64,000 nt of DNA from Anaerotignum faecicola. Its GTDB lineage: Bacteria > Bacillota > Clostridia > Lachnospirales > Anaerotignaceae. Positions 56,404 to 64,000 of this stretch are shown one piece after another (position 1 is the first letter of the stretch; every line of letters starts with the position of its first letter). Both the position numbers and the translations under genes were made by a program. The stretch spans positions 62,001-126,000 of the forward strand of contig NZ_BHVZ01000001.1 of NCBI RefSeq assembly GCF_003865035.1, read 5' to 3'. The notes below the pieces were generated by a model. That model worked only from the letters and a program-made list of their open reading frames with translations. It searched no databases and was not told the DNA's origin.

Positions 56404-57601
56404 TACAGAACACCCGCTCACACATTTCATTTTGCAGAGGCAGAAAGGTACTGTTCATAAAATCCTGAATATTCCGTCCATCCTCCATAACATCACAATA
56501 AATCTCAAAGGTGGTATGAATGGACTCATGACCCATCAATGCCGAAATCTTAATTAACGGCACCTTCTTTTCTATCAAAAGCGTTGCATAAATATGTCTC
56601 AGACTATGTACGGAAATTCTGGGCAGTCCATTTCTGTCACATAGCTTATTTAAGGCAAGATTCATAGAAGCCTGTGTATGATACAGACCATTATCTCTAC
56701 AACTGATATAATCATTATCAATATAGCTTTCTTTTAATCTGCTCTTATCAGCCAATGTTCTTAACCTTCGCGCCTCCAGCTCATCAAGAATAATCTTTGG
56801 AACCTTCAATGTCCTATAGCTTTTTTCCGTTTTTGGCGGCTTTTCGATACAGGCATATGTTCCTTCCAGACTCTCAGCATTTTTAAATACAGGATTACTG
56901 CCAAGCTGCCGCATAACAGATACCGTTTCATTTTCCAAGTCAAAATCTGCAAATTTCAGTCCTAAAATCTCGCCTTTTCTCAGACCGCAAAACATCCCCA
57001 ACAGAATCTCTAAATACCAACGCCCTTTTTCAGCTGCCTGCAGCAGTATTTTTATTTGTTGCTTGGATAAAATTTTTATCTCCGGCTTGCGTCTTGGATA
57101 ATGCTCCGTTTCCAGAATCGGATTTGAACTGATATGCCCTGCTACAAAGGCATCTCTCATCGCAATGTTCAAGACCTCTCTCCCTTTATTTCCCGCACTC
57201 GGGCAAATCCCTGCTACTCTCTTTAACAGCGCATTAAAATACTCCGTATTCGCATATCTCAGCTTAATCTTTTTTTCTAGCTGTGGAAAAATCAGATAAT
57301 ACAATGTGTATTGCCCAAGCATTCTTGCTGTCGCTTCTACTCTGGAAGAATAAATCTCATCATACCAATAAATCAGATAATCTTTTAATGTAATGTCAAA
57401 ATCAATTTTATTCTTCAAATGAAATTTTCTCAGGTCCTCCTTAAACCGTTCCTCATAGGAAACCGCACTTTGCAATGCTTCTTCGGATGTTTGAAACCCA
57501 GCTCTTTTGCTGTATTTTATTTTTCCATCATCGGACAGGAGCTTTATATTATGACACCATGATTTCCCATTAAAATGGATGTCTGCTTTCTGATAATCCA
57601 T
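56396..57601 (-). CDS. Tyrosine recombinase (integrase) 2
   Basis: A 401-residue tyrosine recombinase, not closely alike to its neighbour. Arm-type N-terminus (SWCHNIKLLSDDGKIKYSKR), core-binding domain, and a catalytic domain with Arg in MFCGLRKGEILGLKF, HSLRHIYATLLIEKK and MGHESIHTTFEIYCD. The full catalytic set is kept. GGGGGTAAC precedes ATG 57601. Two overlapping recombinases at one element end is unusual for Tn916-like elements, which carry a single int. Confidence 0.92.
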   Translation of the reverse strand: MDYQKADIHFNGKSWCHNIKLLSDDGKIKYSKRAGFQTSEEALQSAVSYEERFKEDLRKFHLKNKIDFDITLKDYLIYWYDEIYSSRVEATARMLGQYTLYYLIFPQLEKKIKLRYANTEYFNALLKRVAGICPSAGNKGREVLNIAMRDAFVAGHISSNPILETEHYPRRKPEIKILSKQQIKILLQAAEKGRWYLEILLGMFCGLRKGEILGLKFADFDLENETVSVMRQLGSNPVFKNAESLEGTYACIEKPPKTEKSYRTLKVPKIILDELEARRLRTLADKSRLKESYIDNDYISCRDNGLYHTQASMNLALNKLCDRNGLPRISVHSLRHIYATLLIEKKVPLIKISALMGHESIHTTFEIYCDVMEDGRNIQDFMNSTFLPLQNEMCERVFCND

Positions 57602-57628
57602 CGAAGTTACCCCCTTTTTGCAGCTTAT

Positions 57629-57823
57629 TTATTCTCCATTCAGCCACTGATCAAATCCCTTCTTTGGAACTCTGTACATTTTTCCAACCTTAAGCACTTT
57701 AAACGGCTTCTGCTCGGAAAATGTTTTTTCCAAAAATGTATATGTCACACTCCTTCCAAGTCCCAATATCTTTTGAATATCCTCAGCTGTATATACCATT
57801 CTATCAACCATTTGATCGTCCAT
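57629..57823 (-). CDS. Excisionase-like helix-turn-helix protein
   Basis: A 64-residue protein of the HTH_17/excisionase type: MVYTAEDIQKILGLGRSVTY, then FKVLKVGKMYRVPKKGFDQW, a winged-helix DNA-binding pattern. Such proteins bind element ends and direct excision, or regulate. GGAGG is 7 bases before ATG 57823; ATG 57826 is possible. It precedes the recombinases by 27 bases. Confidence 0.85.
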   Translation of the reverse strand: MDDQMVDRMVYTAEDIQKILGLGRSVTYTFLEKTFSEQKPFKVLKVGKMYRVPKKGFDQWLNGE

Positions 57824-57925
57824 CATTCCACCTCCGGATACTGTAGTGGCTACCTATATCATTACAGATTTCTGCATTTTCTGCCACTCTGCGAATTTGC
57901 ACATTTTTTATATAAAAGCAAATGA

Positions 57926-58085
57926 ACGGTTTACACCCATAGGACTTTCACCTACCCTCTTCCAGACGGCCTGTTCCCCTTGCCTTAGACGCTTTTAACG
58001 CTCTGACTGAGGCTAAACAGAAGTTTCATTATATGTTATTCATCTGCTGTTTTATTCAATTATCAAGGTGCTGTTTTTAACGCTG
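57926..58085 (-). ncRNA. Possible structured RNA or leader between the HTH and excisionase genes
   Basis: About 160 bases without an ORF between the Orf8-like and excisionase-like genes. On the minus strand it can fold into AACAG/CTGTT (58051-58016), a larger stem-loop GCCT...AGGC with inner AGAGC/GCGTCT pairing (58013-57982), CAG/CTG and TAGG-TGAAAGT-CCTA (57954-57940). The G/A-rich unpaired joins such as AAGGGGAACAGG and GGTGAAAGTCC look like conserved RNA rather than random spacer. I could not assign it to a known RNA class. Confidence 0.35.
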
Positions 58086-58089
58086 TCAT

Positions 58090-58377
58090 TTACATATACG
58101 GATTAAACTTCATTACAGATGCAATTAAAGTGATTTCCAGCGTCCGCTTTACAGTTTCATCAACATACTCTATCGTGTTACCATCTTTATCAATTGCTTT
58201 ACGCTTTGCAAGCTTTTTAATATAGGGCTGATATGCGTCAACCACTTGCATCAGTGCTATTGTATCGCCGGATACCGCAAGAAGAATTGTCTTTTCATCT
58301 ATTTTTTTACCCTTTCCAAAAATCCCATTTCTCATATTTTCCATATATTTATTTCTTGATTTTCCCCTATTTTTCAT
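58090..58377 (-). CDS. Tn916 Orf8-like helix-turn-helix protein
   Basis: A 95-residue protein with the pattern of the HTH_16 family found in Tn916-like elements: ILLAVSGDTIALMQVVDAYQPYIKKLAKRK, given here in parts, followed by DGNTIEYVDETVKRTLEI and LIASVMKF. Its ATG overlaps the stop of the sigma-factor gene (ATGA). In Tn916 the equivalent pair orf7-orf8 regulates element transfer. Confidence 0.8.
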   Translation of the reverse strand: MKNRGKSRNKYMENMRNGIFGKGKKIDEKTILLAVSGDTIALMQVVDAYQPYIKKLAKRKAIDKDGNTIEYVDETVKRTLEITLIASVMKFNPYM

Positions 58378-58811
58378 TCTTTGGTATACTCCTCCATCAT
58401 CTTTCTCATCTGCTGCAATGCAACATTACGATTGTACTGAACGCTACTTTTCGGTATGCTCATTATTTTGCCGATCTCCTTATCTGTCAGTTCTACAAAA
58501 TAGCTAAGTAGAATGATTTCCAGCCTTTTCCCTGATAACATATCTAATGCCTGATATAAAATCTCATTTTCAATAATTACTTTTATGCTTTCCACACTAA
58601 TGCTGAACTTAGAACAGGGGTATGTATCATAAACCCAAAAATCTTGTTTCCTCACCCCTTTTACCATAGTTTGTAACCTCCTCCTTTCATCCTTATATCT
58701 CTGTTCCTCCATATAAAGTTTATAATTCTTAAACTTCATGTTTTTCTTGCAATAAGTGTCAAAACGCATATATAGGCTGCATTCAGAAGGGCGGTAATTC
58801 ATCGGTTCCAT
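58374..58811 (-). CDS. Sigma-70-family regulator, Tn916 Orf7-like
   Basis: A 145-residue small sigma-factor-like protein. The C-terminal region-4-type HTH is LSGKRLEIILLSYFVELTDKEIGKIM split at about 95-120, then SIPKSSVQYNRNVALQQM; the N-terminus lacks a clear region 2. Proteins of this size and order occur in Tn916-like elements. AGGGAAAGGGG precedes ATG 58811. An AT-rich region upstream (58812-58970) holds TTGTTC, 17 bp, TATAAA as a weak promoter candidate. Confidence 0.8.
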   Translation of the reverse strand: MEPMNYRPSECSLYMRFDTYCKKNMKFKNYKLYMEEQRYKDERRRLQTMVKGVRKQDFWVYDTYPCSKFSISVESIKVIIENEILYQALDMLSGKRLEIILLSYFVELTDKEIGKIMSIPKSSVQYNRNVALQQMRKMMEEYTKE

Positions 58812-58976
58812 CCCCTTTCCCTGAAATTATGAAAAAAATTCCCCTCCTATCTAATAAAGAATAAGAAGAACAACAAAAAACCAAAAAATATCAAAAAAAA
58901 TATATTTTTTTACAAAAATTATTTATATCGACACAACGCTACACGAACAAAAACCTTAATTATTCTCAGACAAAAG

Positions 58977-59006
58977 AAAAAAGCTGCCAAAATCGGCAGC
59001 CTTTTT
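58977..59006 (-). terminator. Terminator between the primase-like gene and the sigma-factor gene
   Basis: Minus-strand GGCTGCC-GATTTT-GGCAGCT followed by TTTTTCTTTT. It separates the replication module from the sigma/HTH/excision/integration module, which therefore needs its own promoter. Confidence 0.85.
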
Positions 59007-59013
59007 AAAACTC

Positions 59014-60084
59014 TTATTTCCTTTGACTCGTATATTTCAACCAATCGTCAATCCCTTTATACCGTGCATCCCAACGTAAGCGATGTACCTGAAAGCCAAA
59101 TTTATCCGCCATCTGCATCATCTGCATACAGCTCTGTTCCACATGCACATTCGTATCCTTATCCATATCATAAGCCTCTACAATATTTTTTGTGCCATTT
59201 TGCTTGAGTTGTGCAAAAATCGATTCCAATGATTTATAATGACTTACCCCCGCCAATGCAACAAATGTTTTACCGCAAAAGGAATGGGCAATGTTCGCTT
59301 TCAGTGCACCCTCTGTCACATAAACCGTTTTATCAGCCGGATTCCCGATAAAATGCACCGGCCCACCGACAGAGGTCCCACGAAACTGATTGGAACTGGA
59401 AAACCAGATATACTTCTTATCCTCTATCGGTCTATCCAAACGAATCTGAAACCCCTCAATTCTGCCATCCATAGAACAAACAGGAATCAGAATACCGGAT
59501 GCATTTTTATGAAAGTTAATGCCATAGGTATTATTCTTTTTTGTATAAAACCCCGGTACACCATCTAACACGCATTCCTTCGACATAATAGCAGATACTA
59601 TTCGATTAAAGCCAAAAGCCGGCGTACTTTTATAGCCATACTTAAGGATTTGCTCCTTATTCAGCCCTCTGTGCATTAGATTCTGCTGATGGTCCTTAGA
59701 TAGAATCAACTGTGCAAGCATCATGGAATACGTCTGATGTCTTGTTTCCAAATCTGCTTTCGGTAGCTGCTCCATATCAGGTGTATAGAGTTGCTTTGGT
59801 TTCGGTAGCTCTCCCGGTTCCTTCCCGCAATGGAGAATCTCACAAATCTCTGCATAGCCTTGGACATTGCTAATCTGAAAAACCTTGCTATATAGCTCTA
59901 TCATCCCGCCACTTTCGCCACAGTAATTACAACGAAATACATTTTTCGTAAGGTTGATGTTCATTTTCCCCTTCTTATGTCCGCAAAAAGGGCAGTCTAC
60001 ATCTATATTCGTCGGTTGACGGCGGCGGATTTTCAGGTTTAATATCCCTGCAATATCTAAAATTGTAAATGGGTAACCATTCAT
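59014..60084 (-). CDS. CHC2 zinc-finger/Toprim primase-like protein
   Basis: A 356-residue protein. The N-terminal zinc ribbon has CPFCGHKKGKMNINLT and FRCNYCGESGG (four Cys, as in DnaG-type primases). A Toprim-like domain follows (about 190-350): VYVTEGALKANIAHSF with the acidic Glu, and IVEAYDMDKDTNVHV with the DxD. It resembles primase-like proteins of clostridial mobile elements (DUF3854-like). AGGAGGCGGAG precedes ATG 60084. Confidence 0.85.
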   Translation of the reverse strand: MNGYPFTILDIAGILNLKIRRRQPTNIDVDCPFCGHKKGKMNINLTKNVFRCNYCGESGGMIELYSKVFQISNVQGYAEICEILHCGKEPGELPKPKQLYTPDMEQLPKADLETRHQTYSMMLAQLILSKDHQQNLMHRGLNKEQILKYGYKSTPAFGFNRIVSAIMSKECVLDGVPGFYTKKNNTYGINFHKNASGILIPVCSMDGRIEGFQIRLDRPIEDKKYIWFSSSNQFRGTSVGGPVHFIGNPADKTVYVTEGALKANIAHSFCGKTFVALAGVSHYKSLESIFAQLKQNGTKNIVEAYDMDKDTNVHVEQSCMQMMQMADKFGFQVHRLRWDARYKGIDDWLKYTSQRK

Positions 60085-60099
60085 TACTCCGCCTCCTTA

Positions 60100-60873
60100 T
60101 TATTGTGCTGCTGCCAATAGGATTTTTGCCGCAGCACGCAGCATATTTTTATTACCGTTATAGGAATCCACATACCAGTTGATTGCCCCCGGCTTTTCCA
60201 CACATAACTCGCCTAACGTCTTACCCTTATATGCTCCTATCGGAATCACATAATTCTTCGCTTCCTTTAGGCTCATCACTCGCATCAGTTCCTCTACCGA
60301 CATGGATTCATCCGGCTCCTTTCCTTTCGCCCTTGTAGCCTTCTGCACCGTATTCTCCTTCTCTATCGTTTTTTCTTCCGGCAATTCTTCATCAGCCTCA
60401 TCCGGAATACTTGCAGACGCTGCTTCCGGTATTGTAACAGGCGCATCAACTAAGCTGGTGTCTCGCTCCTCACCGGGTTCAGAAAACTGAATACCAAAGC
60501 CTGCATCCGCTAATGCCCTGCCTACCGCAGCCGTTTCAGCGGTTTCTACATATTTCAATCCATAAGCATCCTCATCCTTCCGCCAACGCTGTGCAAAAGC
60601 ACAGGATACATACGCATCCTCCGGATCATTCCGATGAAGATAAACCTTACTTTCGATAATCGCAAAATCATTCTCCAACCTTATAATACGCTTGGTAATT
60701 TTCCCTTCCGGGTGCAGTAAACGAAACCAGAGCTTTCTGTATTTTACATCCAAATAAAACTGCTCCTCTCCGTTCTCTCCCGCCAAACGTCTTAAAAAAG
60801 CCGCCGGCTCAAAGCCTTCCACTTTATTTAGACTGTTTATGACTGTCATATTACTTGTCATTGCTTCATTCAT
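60100..60873 (-). CDS. Possible ssDNA-annealing or ssDNA-binding protein with DUF3820-like C-terminus
   Basis: A 257-residue protein. The N-terminal region (about 15-130) has YLDVKYRKLWFRLLHP, a central strand pair and ETAETAAVGRALADAGFGIQF, reminiscent of phage recombination proteins of the Rad52/Erf kind. A charged low-complexity linker (about 135-190) leads to PIGAYKGKTLGELCVEKPGA and INWYVDSYNGNKNMLRAA, like a DUF3820-type domain. Its place beside a YqaJ exonuclease fits a recombinase partner, but the assignment is inference. Confidence 0.55.
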   Translation of the reverse strand: MNEAMTSNMTVINSLNKVEGFEPAAFLRRLAGENGEEQFYLDVKYRKLWFRLLHPEGKITKRIIRLENDFAIIESKVYLHRNDPEDAYVSCAFAQRWRKDEDAYGLKYVETAETAAVGRALADAGFGIQFSEPGEERDTSLVDAPVTIPEAASASIPDEADEELPEEKTIEKENTVQKATRAKGKEPDESMSVEELMRVMSLKEAKNYVIPIGAYKGKTLGELCVEKPGAINWYVDSYNGNKNMLRAAAKILLAAAQ

Positions 60874-60935
60874 CGTTTTGCTCTCCCTTCCGTTTTAAAA
60901 ACCGGAGCGGCTGATTTCAGCCACTCCTATCATTC

Positions 60936-63254
60936 TTATAATGTCATCTGCTCTCCTTCTTCTTTTTTCCGCTTCACAGTTTTTTTACCTTTCTTCTGCT
61001 TTAACTTAACAACCTCATTCTGAATCCGCATACCAAGCACTGTATTCCGCTTAATTGCATCATTCCGATGAATTGCAGTAAATAATGCTCTTTTTTGTCC
61101 AACTAAAATCACCTTTTTCTTCGCTCTGGTAATCGCTGTATAAATCAGTGCCCGTTGTAGCATCACATAAAACATGGATAGTACCGGAATAATGACACAT
61201 CCAAACTCACCACCCTGACTTTTATGTATTGTCATTGCATAGGCAAGGTCAATACAGTTTAATTCGTCTGTACCATACGTCTTAACACGGTTATCCGAAA
61301 AAGTAATCGTTACAGGGCACTCATCCTCTTGGTCAATCATAGAGACAAAACCAATATCTCCATTGCTGACTTCATTCATGTTTTTTGTCTGCATGACCTT
61401 ATCCTTATATCGTATCCTTCGGTTACCAAGGCTCGCCTCCAACCGTTTGTCTACACAAGGATTTACGATTTCACGCAAGGATTGGTTTAACATAACCGCC
61501 CCCGCCTCACTTTTCACACGAAACGGTGTCAACACCTGCGTTTGCTCTAAACCAAACTCCGCCACCTGCTTCCGATACTCGTTTTTAATGATATTTGCAG
61601 CGTCTTCTGCATTCTCCGCAGGCAGAAAAATAAAATCCTCGCCGTACAACAGCTTTGTTTCGCCCGCTTGGATACTATGTGCATTCAGTGGAATGCGACT
61701 GGTATCCTTTTGCCGAAATACCATATCCAATACAGTTGTAGGCACAATGCCACTGGCAATGACTTCGTTCAAAACATTCCCTGCACCTACTGATGGCAAC
61801 TGGTTCACATCACCGACAAATAACAGCTTTGCCCCTGTCCCCAGACTATTTAATAAATAATAGGCAAGCTGCATATCCATCATGGAGGTTTCATCCACAA
61901 TTATAAAATCAGCTCGCATTACGGTCTCTTCGTCATAGTTCATTTCCTCTGACATCAGGCCTAATGCTGAATGTAGGGTTGAGGCAGACGGAAAACCGGT
62001 ACTTTCAGCCATCCTTCTTGCTACTCTACCTGTAGGTGCTGTCAAAAGGATTTCTTTCCCGGGCTGTAGCTTTTCATAGACAGCCAGAATCGTCTTTAAT
62101 ACAGTGGTTTTCCCTGTACCCGGACCACCCGTAATCACAGAAAAGCTATTTTCCATACACATCCTGACTGCCTCAGCCTGTTTCTCAGACAGTAAAATAC
62201 GACTGTCCCTCTGCGCCTCCTGCAAAAACTCATCCAACTGCGGATAGCTTTCCGGCTTCCGTATCAATAGCTTTGCAATACACTTTGCCGCTTGTTCTTC
62301 ATAATGAAAAAGCTGCGGGAGATAAATACGCTCCTGATCGGCATATAGCTTTCCAAAGCTACACATCTCAGAAAGCGTTTTCTGTATCATTTTTTCAGTT
62401 ACACTGCCTTGCGGTATACGCTCCGTCAATAGCTCTGTTGCTCTCTCAAGTAGCCCAGCCCTTTGCAAGAATAAATCTCCGCTGTCTTTCGCTTCTTCTA
62501 ATACAAAGCTGATACCGCCCTCTAAGCGTAATGGATCCGACGGCTTAAAATTGATATTTCTGGCTATTTCGTCTACCGTCCTAAATCCAAAACCGGAAAT
62601 CTCACAGAGCAGATATGGCGAGTTGCGAATCACATCAATAGATCTGCTACCGAAACGCTCCTGAATTTTCTTGGCTTTATTCGGTGTAACACCATAAGGT
62701 GCTAAAAATGTCATTATTTCTTGTAATCCCTTGCTGCTTTCGTAGGAATCCATAATTTGCTTTAACTTTTTCTCTGAGATACGCTTAATCTCTAATAACC
62801 GCTTTGGTTCCTTTTCAATAATATCCAACGTATCCATGCCGAATTTAGCTACAATCAAATCCGCTGTTGCCTTTCCTATCCCTTTGATTAAACCAGAGGA
62901 GAGATACGCAGCAATCCCATTTTTCGTTTTTGGTATCACTTCCGAAAAGCTGTCTACCGAAAACTGTAGGCCGTATTTACTCTTCTCCCATGCACCTGCC
63001 AGTTCCAGCATTACATCATGAACTGTTGGTAAATAGTATCCTTTAACTGAAAAATGGATTTTGTTATCCTTGTAATAACCATTCCGTGCTTCTTCCGGTA
63101 TCTCTTCATCCTCACTGGTCATTCCTAAGATACAAAATCCATTCCCATCATTTCGATATATCGTTTTTTCGTATAAAGCGAGCAAAACATTCTTCGGCGA
63201 TGTGATACATGCCTCCTTATTTTGTCCGTTCCATACCATTACTTTATCATTCAC
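60936..63254 (-). CDS. RecD2-type helicase
   Basis: A 772-residue superfamily 1B helicase. An N-terminal OB-like and helix-hairpin-helix region (LIKGIGKATADLIVAKFG, ISGFGFRTVDEIARNI) precedes the motor: Walker A ITGGPGTGKTTVLKTIL (about 380-396), APTGRVARRMAESTG, Walker B FIIVDETSMMDMQL, GDVNQLPSVGAGNVL, and AYAMTIHKSQGGEFGCVI and YTAITRAKKKVILVG near the end. The basic C-terminal tail is KKGKKTVKRKKEEGE. It starts with GTG 63254 after AGGAG. Likely used in element replication or recombination. Confidence 0.9.
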   Translation of the reverse strand: MNDKVMVWNGQNKEACITSPKNVLLALYEKTIYRNDGNGFCILGMTSEDEEIPEEARNGYYKDNKIHFSVKGYYLPTVHDVMLELAGAWEKSKYGLQFSVDSFSEVIPKTKNGIAAYLSSGLIKGIGKATADLIVAKFGMDTLDIIEKEPKRLLEIKRISEKKLKQIMDSYESSKGLQEIMTFLAPYGVTPNKAKKIQERFGSRSIDVIRNSPYLLCEISGFGFRTVDEIARNINFKPSDPLRLEGGISFVLEEAKDSGDLFLQRAGLLERATELLTERIPQGSVTEKMIQKTLSEMCSFGKLYADQERIYLPQLFHYEEQAAKCIAKLLIRKPESYPQLDEFLQEAQRDSRILLSEKQAEAVRMCMENSFSVITGGPGTGKTTVLKTILAVYEKLQPGKEILLTAPTGRVARRMAESTGFPSASTLHSALGLMSEEMNYDEETVMRADFIIVDETSMMDMQLAYYLLNSLGTGAKLLFVGDVNQLPSVGAGNVLNEVIASGIVPTTVLDMVFRQKDTSRIPLNAHSIQAGETKLLYGEDFIFLPAENAEDAANIIKNEYRKQVAEFGLEQTQVLTPFRVKSEAGAVMLNQSLREIVNPCVDKRLEASLGNRRIRYKDKVMQTKNMNEVSNGDIGFVSMIDQEDECPVTITFSDNRVKTYGTDELNCIDLAYAMTIHKSQGGEFGCVIIPVLSMFYVMLQRALIYTAITRAKKKVILVGQKRALFTAIHRNDAIKRNTVLGMRIQNEVVKLKQKKGKKTVKRKKEEGEQMTL

Positions 63255-63269
63255 TGTTCTATCACACTC

Positions 63270-64000
63270 CTACTTTACAATCTTCTTTAACTGGAAGGTT
63301 CTGCTTTCTGTAGTCGTTGTATATTTTTCATAGACCTCCGGCTCATTCAGCTTCAAGCGCTGCAGGTTATCCTTATTCACACCGATACGCTGTATCGGCT
63401 TATAAGTGATATGATACTCACTGCCGTCTGCCGCAACACAAAGACCTTTTGTTGCATTACCAAGTAGCTCTGCAAACCTTGCATAAGCAGTCTTAATCCG
63501 TTGCTCCAACTTTCTGGAATCACTGTCCATCGTTGCTTTTTCGCTCTTCATACGATAGATTTCCTCCAATGCAGCACAATAGTCGCTTTCAATCAGCACC
63601 TCATCCAAATGATTCTTTTGTGCTTGATACCGTTTTAAGCTTGCCAATACTAAATCACCGTCACCATTTAATATCGGCTCAATACGACTTTCTACATTCT
63701 CTGTCCAAAAAGCCTCTTCTTGCAGGATTAAATCCTCCTCCATCTCTAAATCACGCTCAATCCGGCGATATACAAAATCATTCTCAGAATTACTGAATAA
63801 ACAAACACAATAAGCAATCGGCAGGTTCTTTACCGCCATGTAGTGCCTGCACTGGAGCTCGTAATGATACGGCACAGCGTCATTCTCCCATTTCTCTTTC
63901 GCATACGGATTTGCTGTTTTACACTCCAGTACGCCAACGGTTCCATCGGACATTTCAAAGAAATAATCCACATCCGCCAGCATAAAGGGGTATAAGGGAT
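63270..64000 (-). CDS. YqaJ/lambda-type exonuclease, 5' end beyond the window
   Basis: The visible 243 codons continue off the window end without a start; the residues before the internal Met read PLYPF, matching the family. The YqaJ nuclease motifs are MLADVDYFF (catalytic Asp), GVLECKTANPYAKEKW (ExK) and YELQCRHYMAV. A helical C-terminal part (about 130-235) follows. Such 5'-3' exonucleases produce ssDNA for a partner annealing protein. It lies 15 bases before the RecD2-like gene. Confidence 0.88.
   Translation of the reverse strand, partial: PLYPFMLADVDYFFEMSDGTVGVLECKTANPYAKEKWENDAVPYHYELQCRHYMAVKNLPIAYCVCLFSNSENDFVYRRIERDLEMEEDLILQEEAFWTENVESRIEPILNGDGDLVLASLKRYQAQKNHLDEVLIESDYCAALEEIYRMKSEKATMDSDSRKLEQRIKTAYARFAELLGNATKGLCVAADGSEYHITYKPIQRIGVNKDNLQRLKLNEPEVYEKYTTTTESRTFQLKKIVK

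Larger units (their letters stand above)
55090..64000. mobile_element. Integrated element (ICE/IME or prophage-like), one end, continuing past the window
   Basis: The evidence is content: two tyrosine recombinases, an excisionase-like HTH protein, Tn916 Orf7- and Orf8-like regulators, then primase-, helicase- and exonuclease-like replication/recombination genes, all on the minus strand. The recombinase end lies just upstream of uvrB, so attL should fall about 54860-55122. The other end, the conjugation or structural genes and the exact att repeats are outside the window, so the class of element stays open. Confidence 0.85.

Noticed and set aside
57926-58085. Hammerhead ribozyme (CAGATGA ... 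GAAAC) or group II intron fragment (GGTGAAAGTCC)
   Set aside because: The hammerhead core CUGAUGA has a change at an essential base and the three stems do not form; no intron domain V or reverse transcriptase is present.

Overview
ORGANISM. The window reads as the chromosome of an anaerobic, spore-forming Firmicute of class Clostridia, most like the Lachnospirales; this is inferred from gene content and order, and no species is claimed. Supporting signs are spoIVA with a sigma-E-type promoter, an alpha/beta-type small acid-soluble spore protein, the Gram-positive ylm/sepF/divIVA cluster, the rimP-nusA-ylxR-ylxQ-infB operon, a NifS/NifU pair, a V-type (probably Na+) ATPase operon and a lysine riboswitch on asd-dapA-dapB. 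Most genes lie on the minus strand. I saw no tRNA, rRNA or CRISPR array.  LAYOUT. 1-3.2 kb: 5' part of infB, ylxQ, ylxR, nusA, rimP (translation and transcription factors) behind a leader hairpin. 3.4-6.8 kb: a small unknown protein, a secreted GHL10-type glycosidase-like protein, and a plus-strand shikimate dehydrogenase/shikimate kinase fusion. 6.9-8.7 kb: nifU and nifS. 9-10.3 kb: an XRE regulator and a suppressor-of-fused-domain protein facing each other across a long inverted repeat. 10.3-23.7 kb: one long minus-strand series: HlyD-like membrane protein, yggS, sepF, yggT, ylmH, divIVA, lspA, rluD, a pyrB-like gene, a pyrC-like gene, smc, ftsY. Both pyr proteins lack residues normally needed for their reactions. 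23.8-29.6 kb: acylphosphatase, spoIVA bracketed by two copies of a 244-bp non-coding hairpin-rich repeat, and a BlaR1/BlaI-type pair with two operators. 29.6-33 kb: asnA, a LysR regulator, a glycosyltransferase with C-terminal repeats. 33-41.6 kb: a nine-gene V-ATPase operon. 42.3-44.8 kb: Nudix hydrolase, Hsp33, methyltransferase, SASP. 44.9-48.2 kb: promoter, lysine riboswitch, asd, dapA, a six-hairpin spacer, dapB. 48.2-54.9 kb: cobalamin adenosyltransferase, a two-OB-fold SSB-like protein, a small unknown protein, uvrA, uvrB.  MOBILE ELEMENT. From about 55.1 kb to the window end lies one end of an integrated element: two overlapping tyrosine recombinases, an excisionase-like HTH protein, a conserved-looking possible structured RNA, a Tn916 Orf8-like HTH protein and Orf7-like sigma factor, then a CHC2/Toprim primase-like protein, a possible single-strand-annealing or ssDNA-binding protein, a RecD2-type helicase and a YqaJ/lambda-type exonuclease. 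The element continues past position 64000.  MOST UNUSUAL. (1) The pyrB/pyrC-like pair with eroded active sites. (2) The putative structured RNA and recombination module of the mobile element, sitting directly upstream of uvrBA. (3) The twin 244-bp repeats around spoIVA, one of them flanked by a duplicated terminator hairpin. (4) The hairpin array separating dapA from dapB. All functional statements rest on reading motifs by eye; no database or folding program was run.
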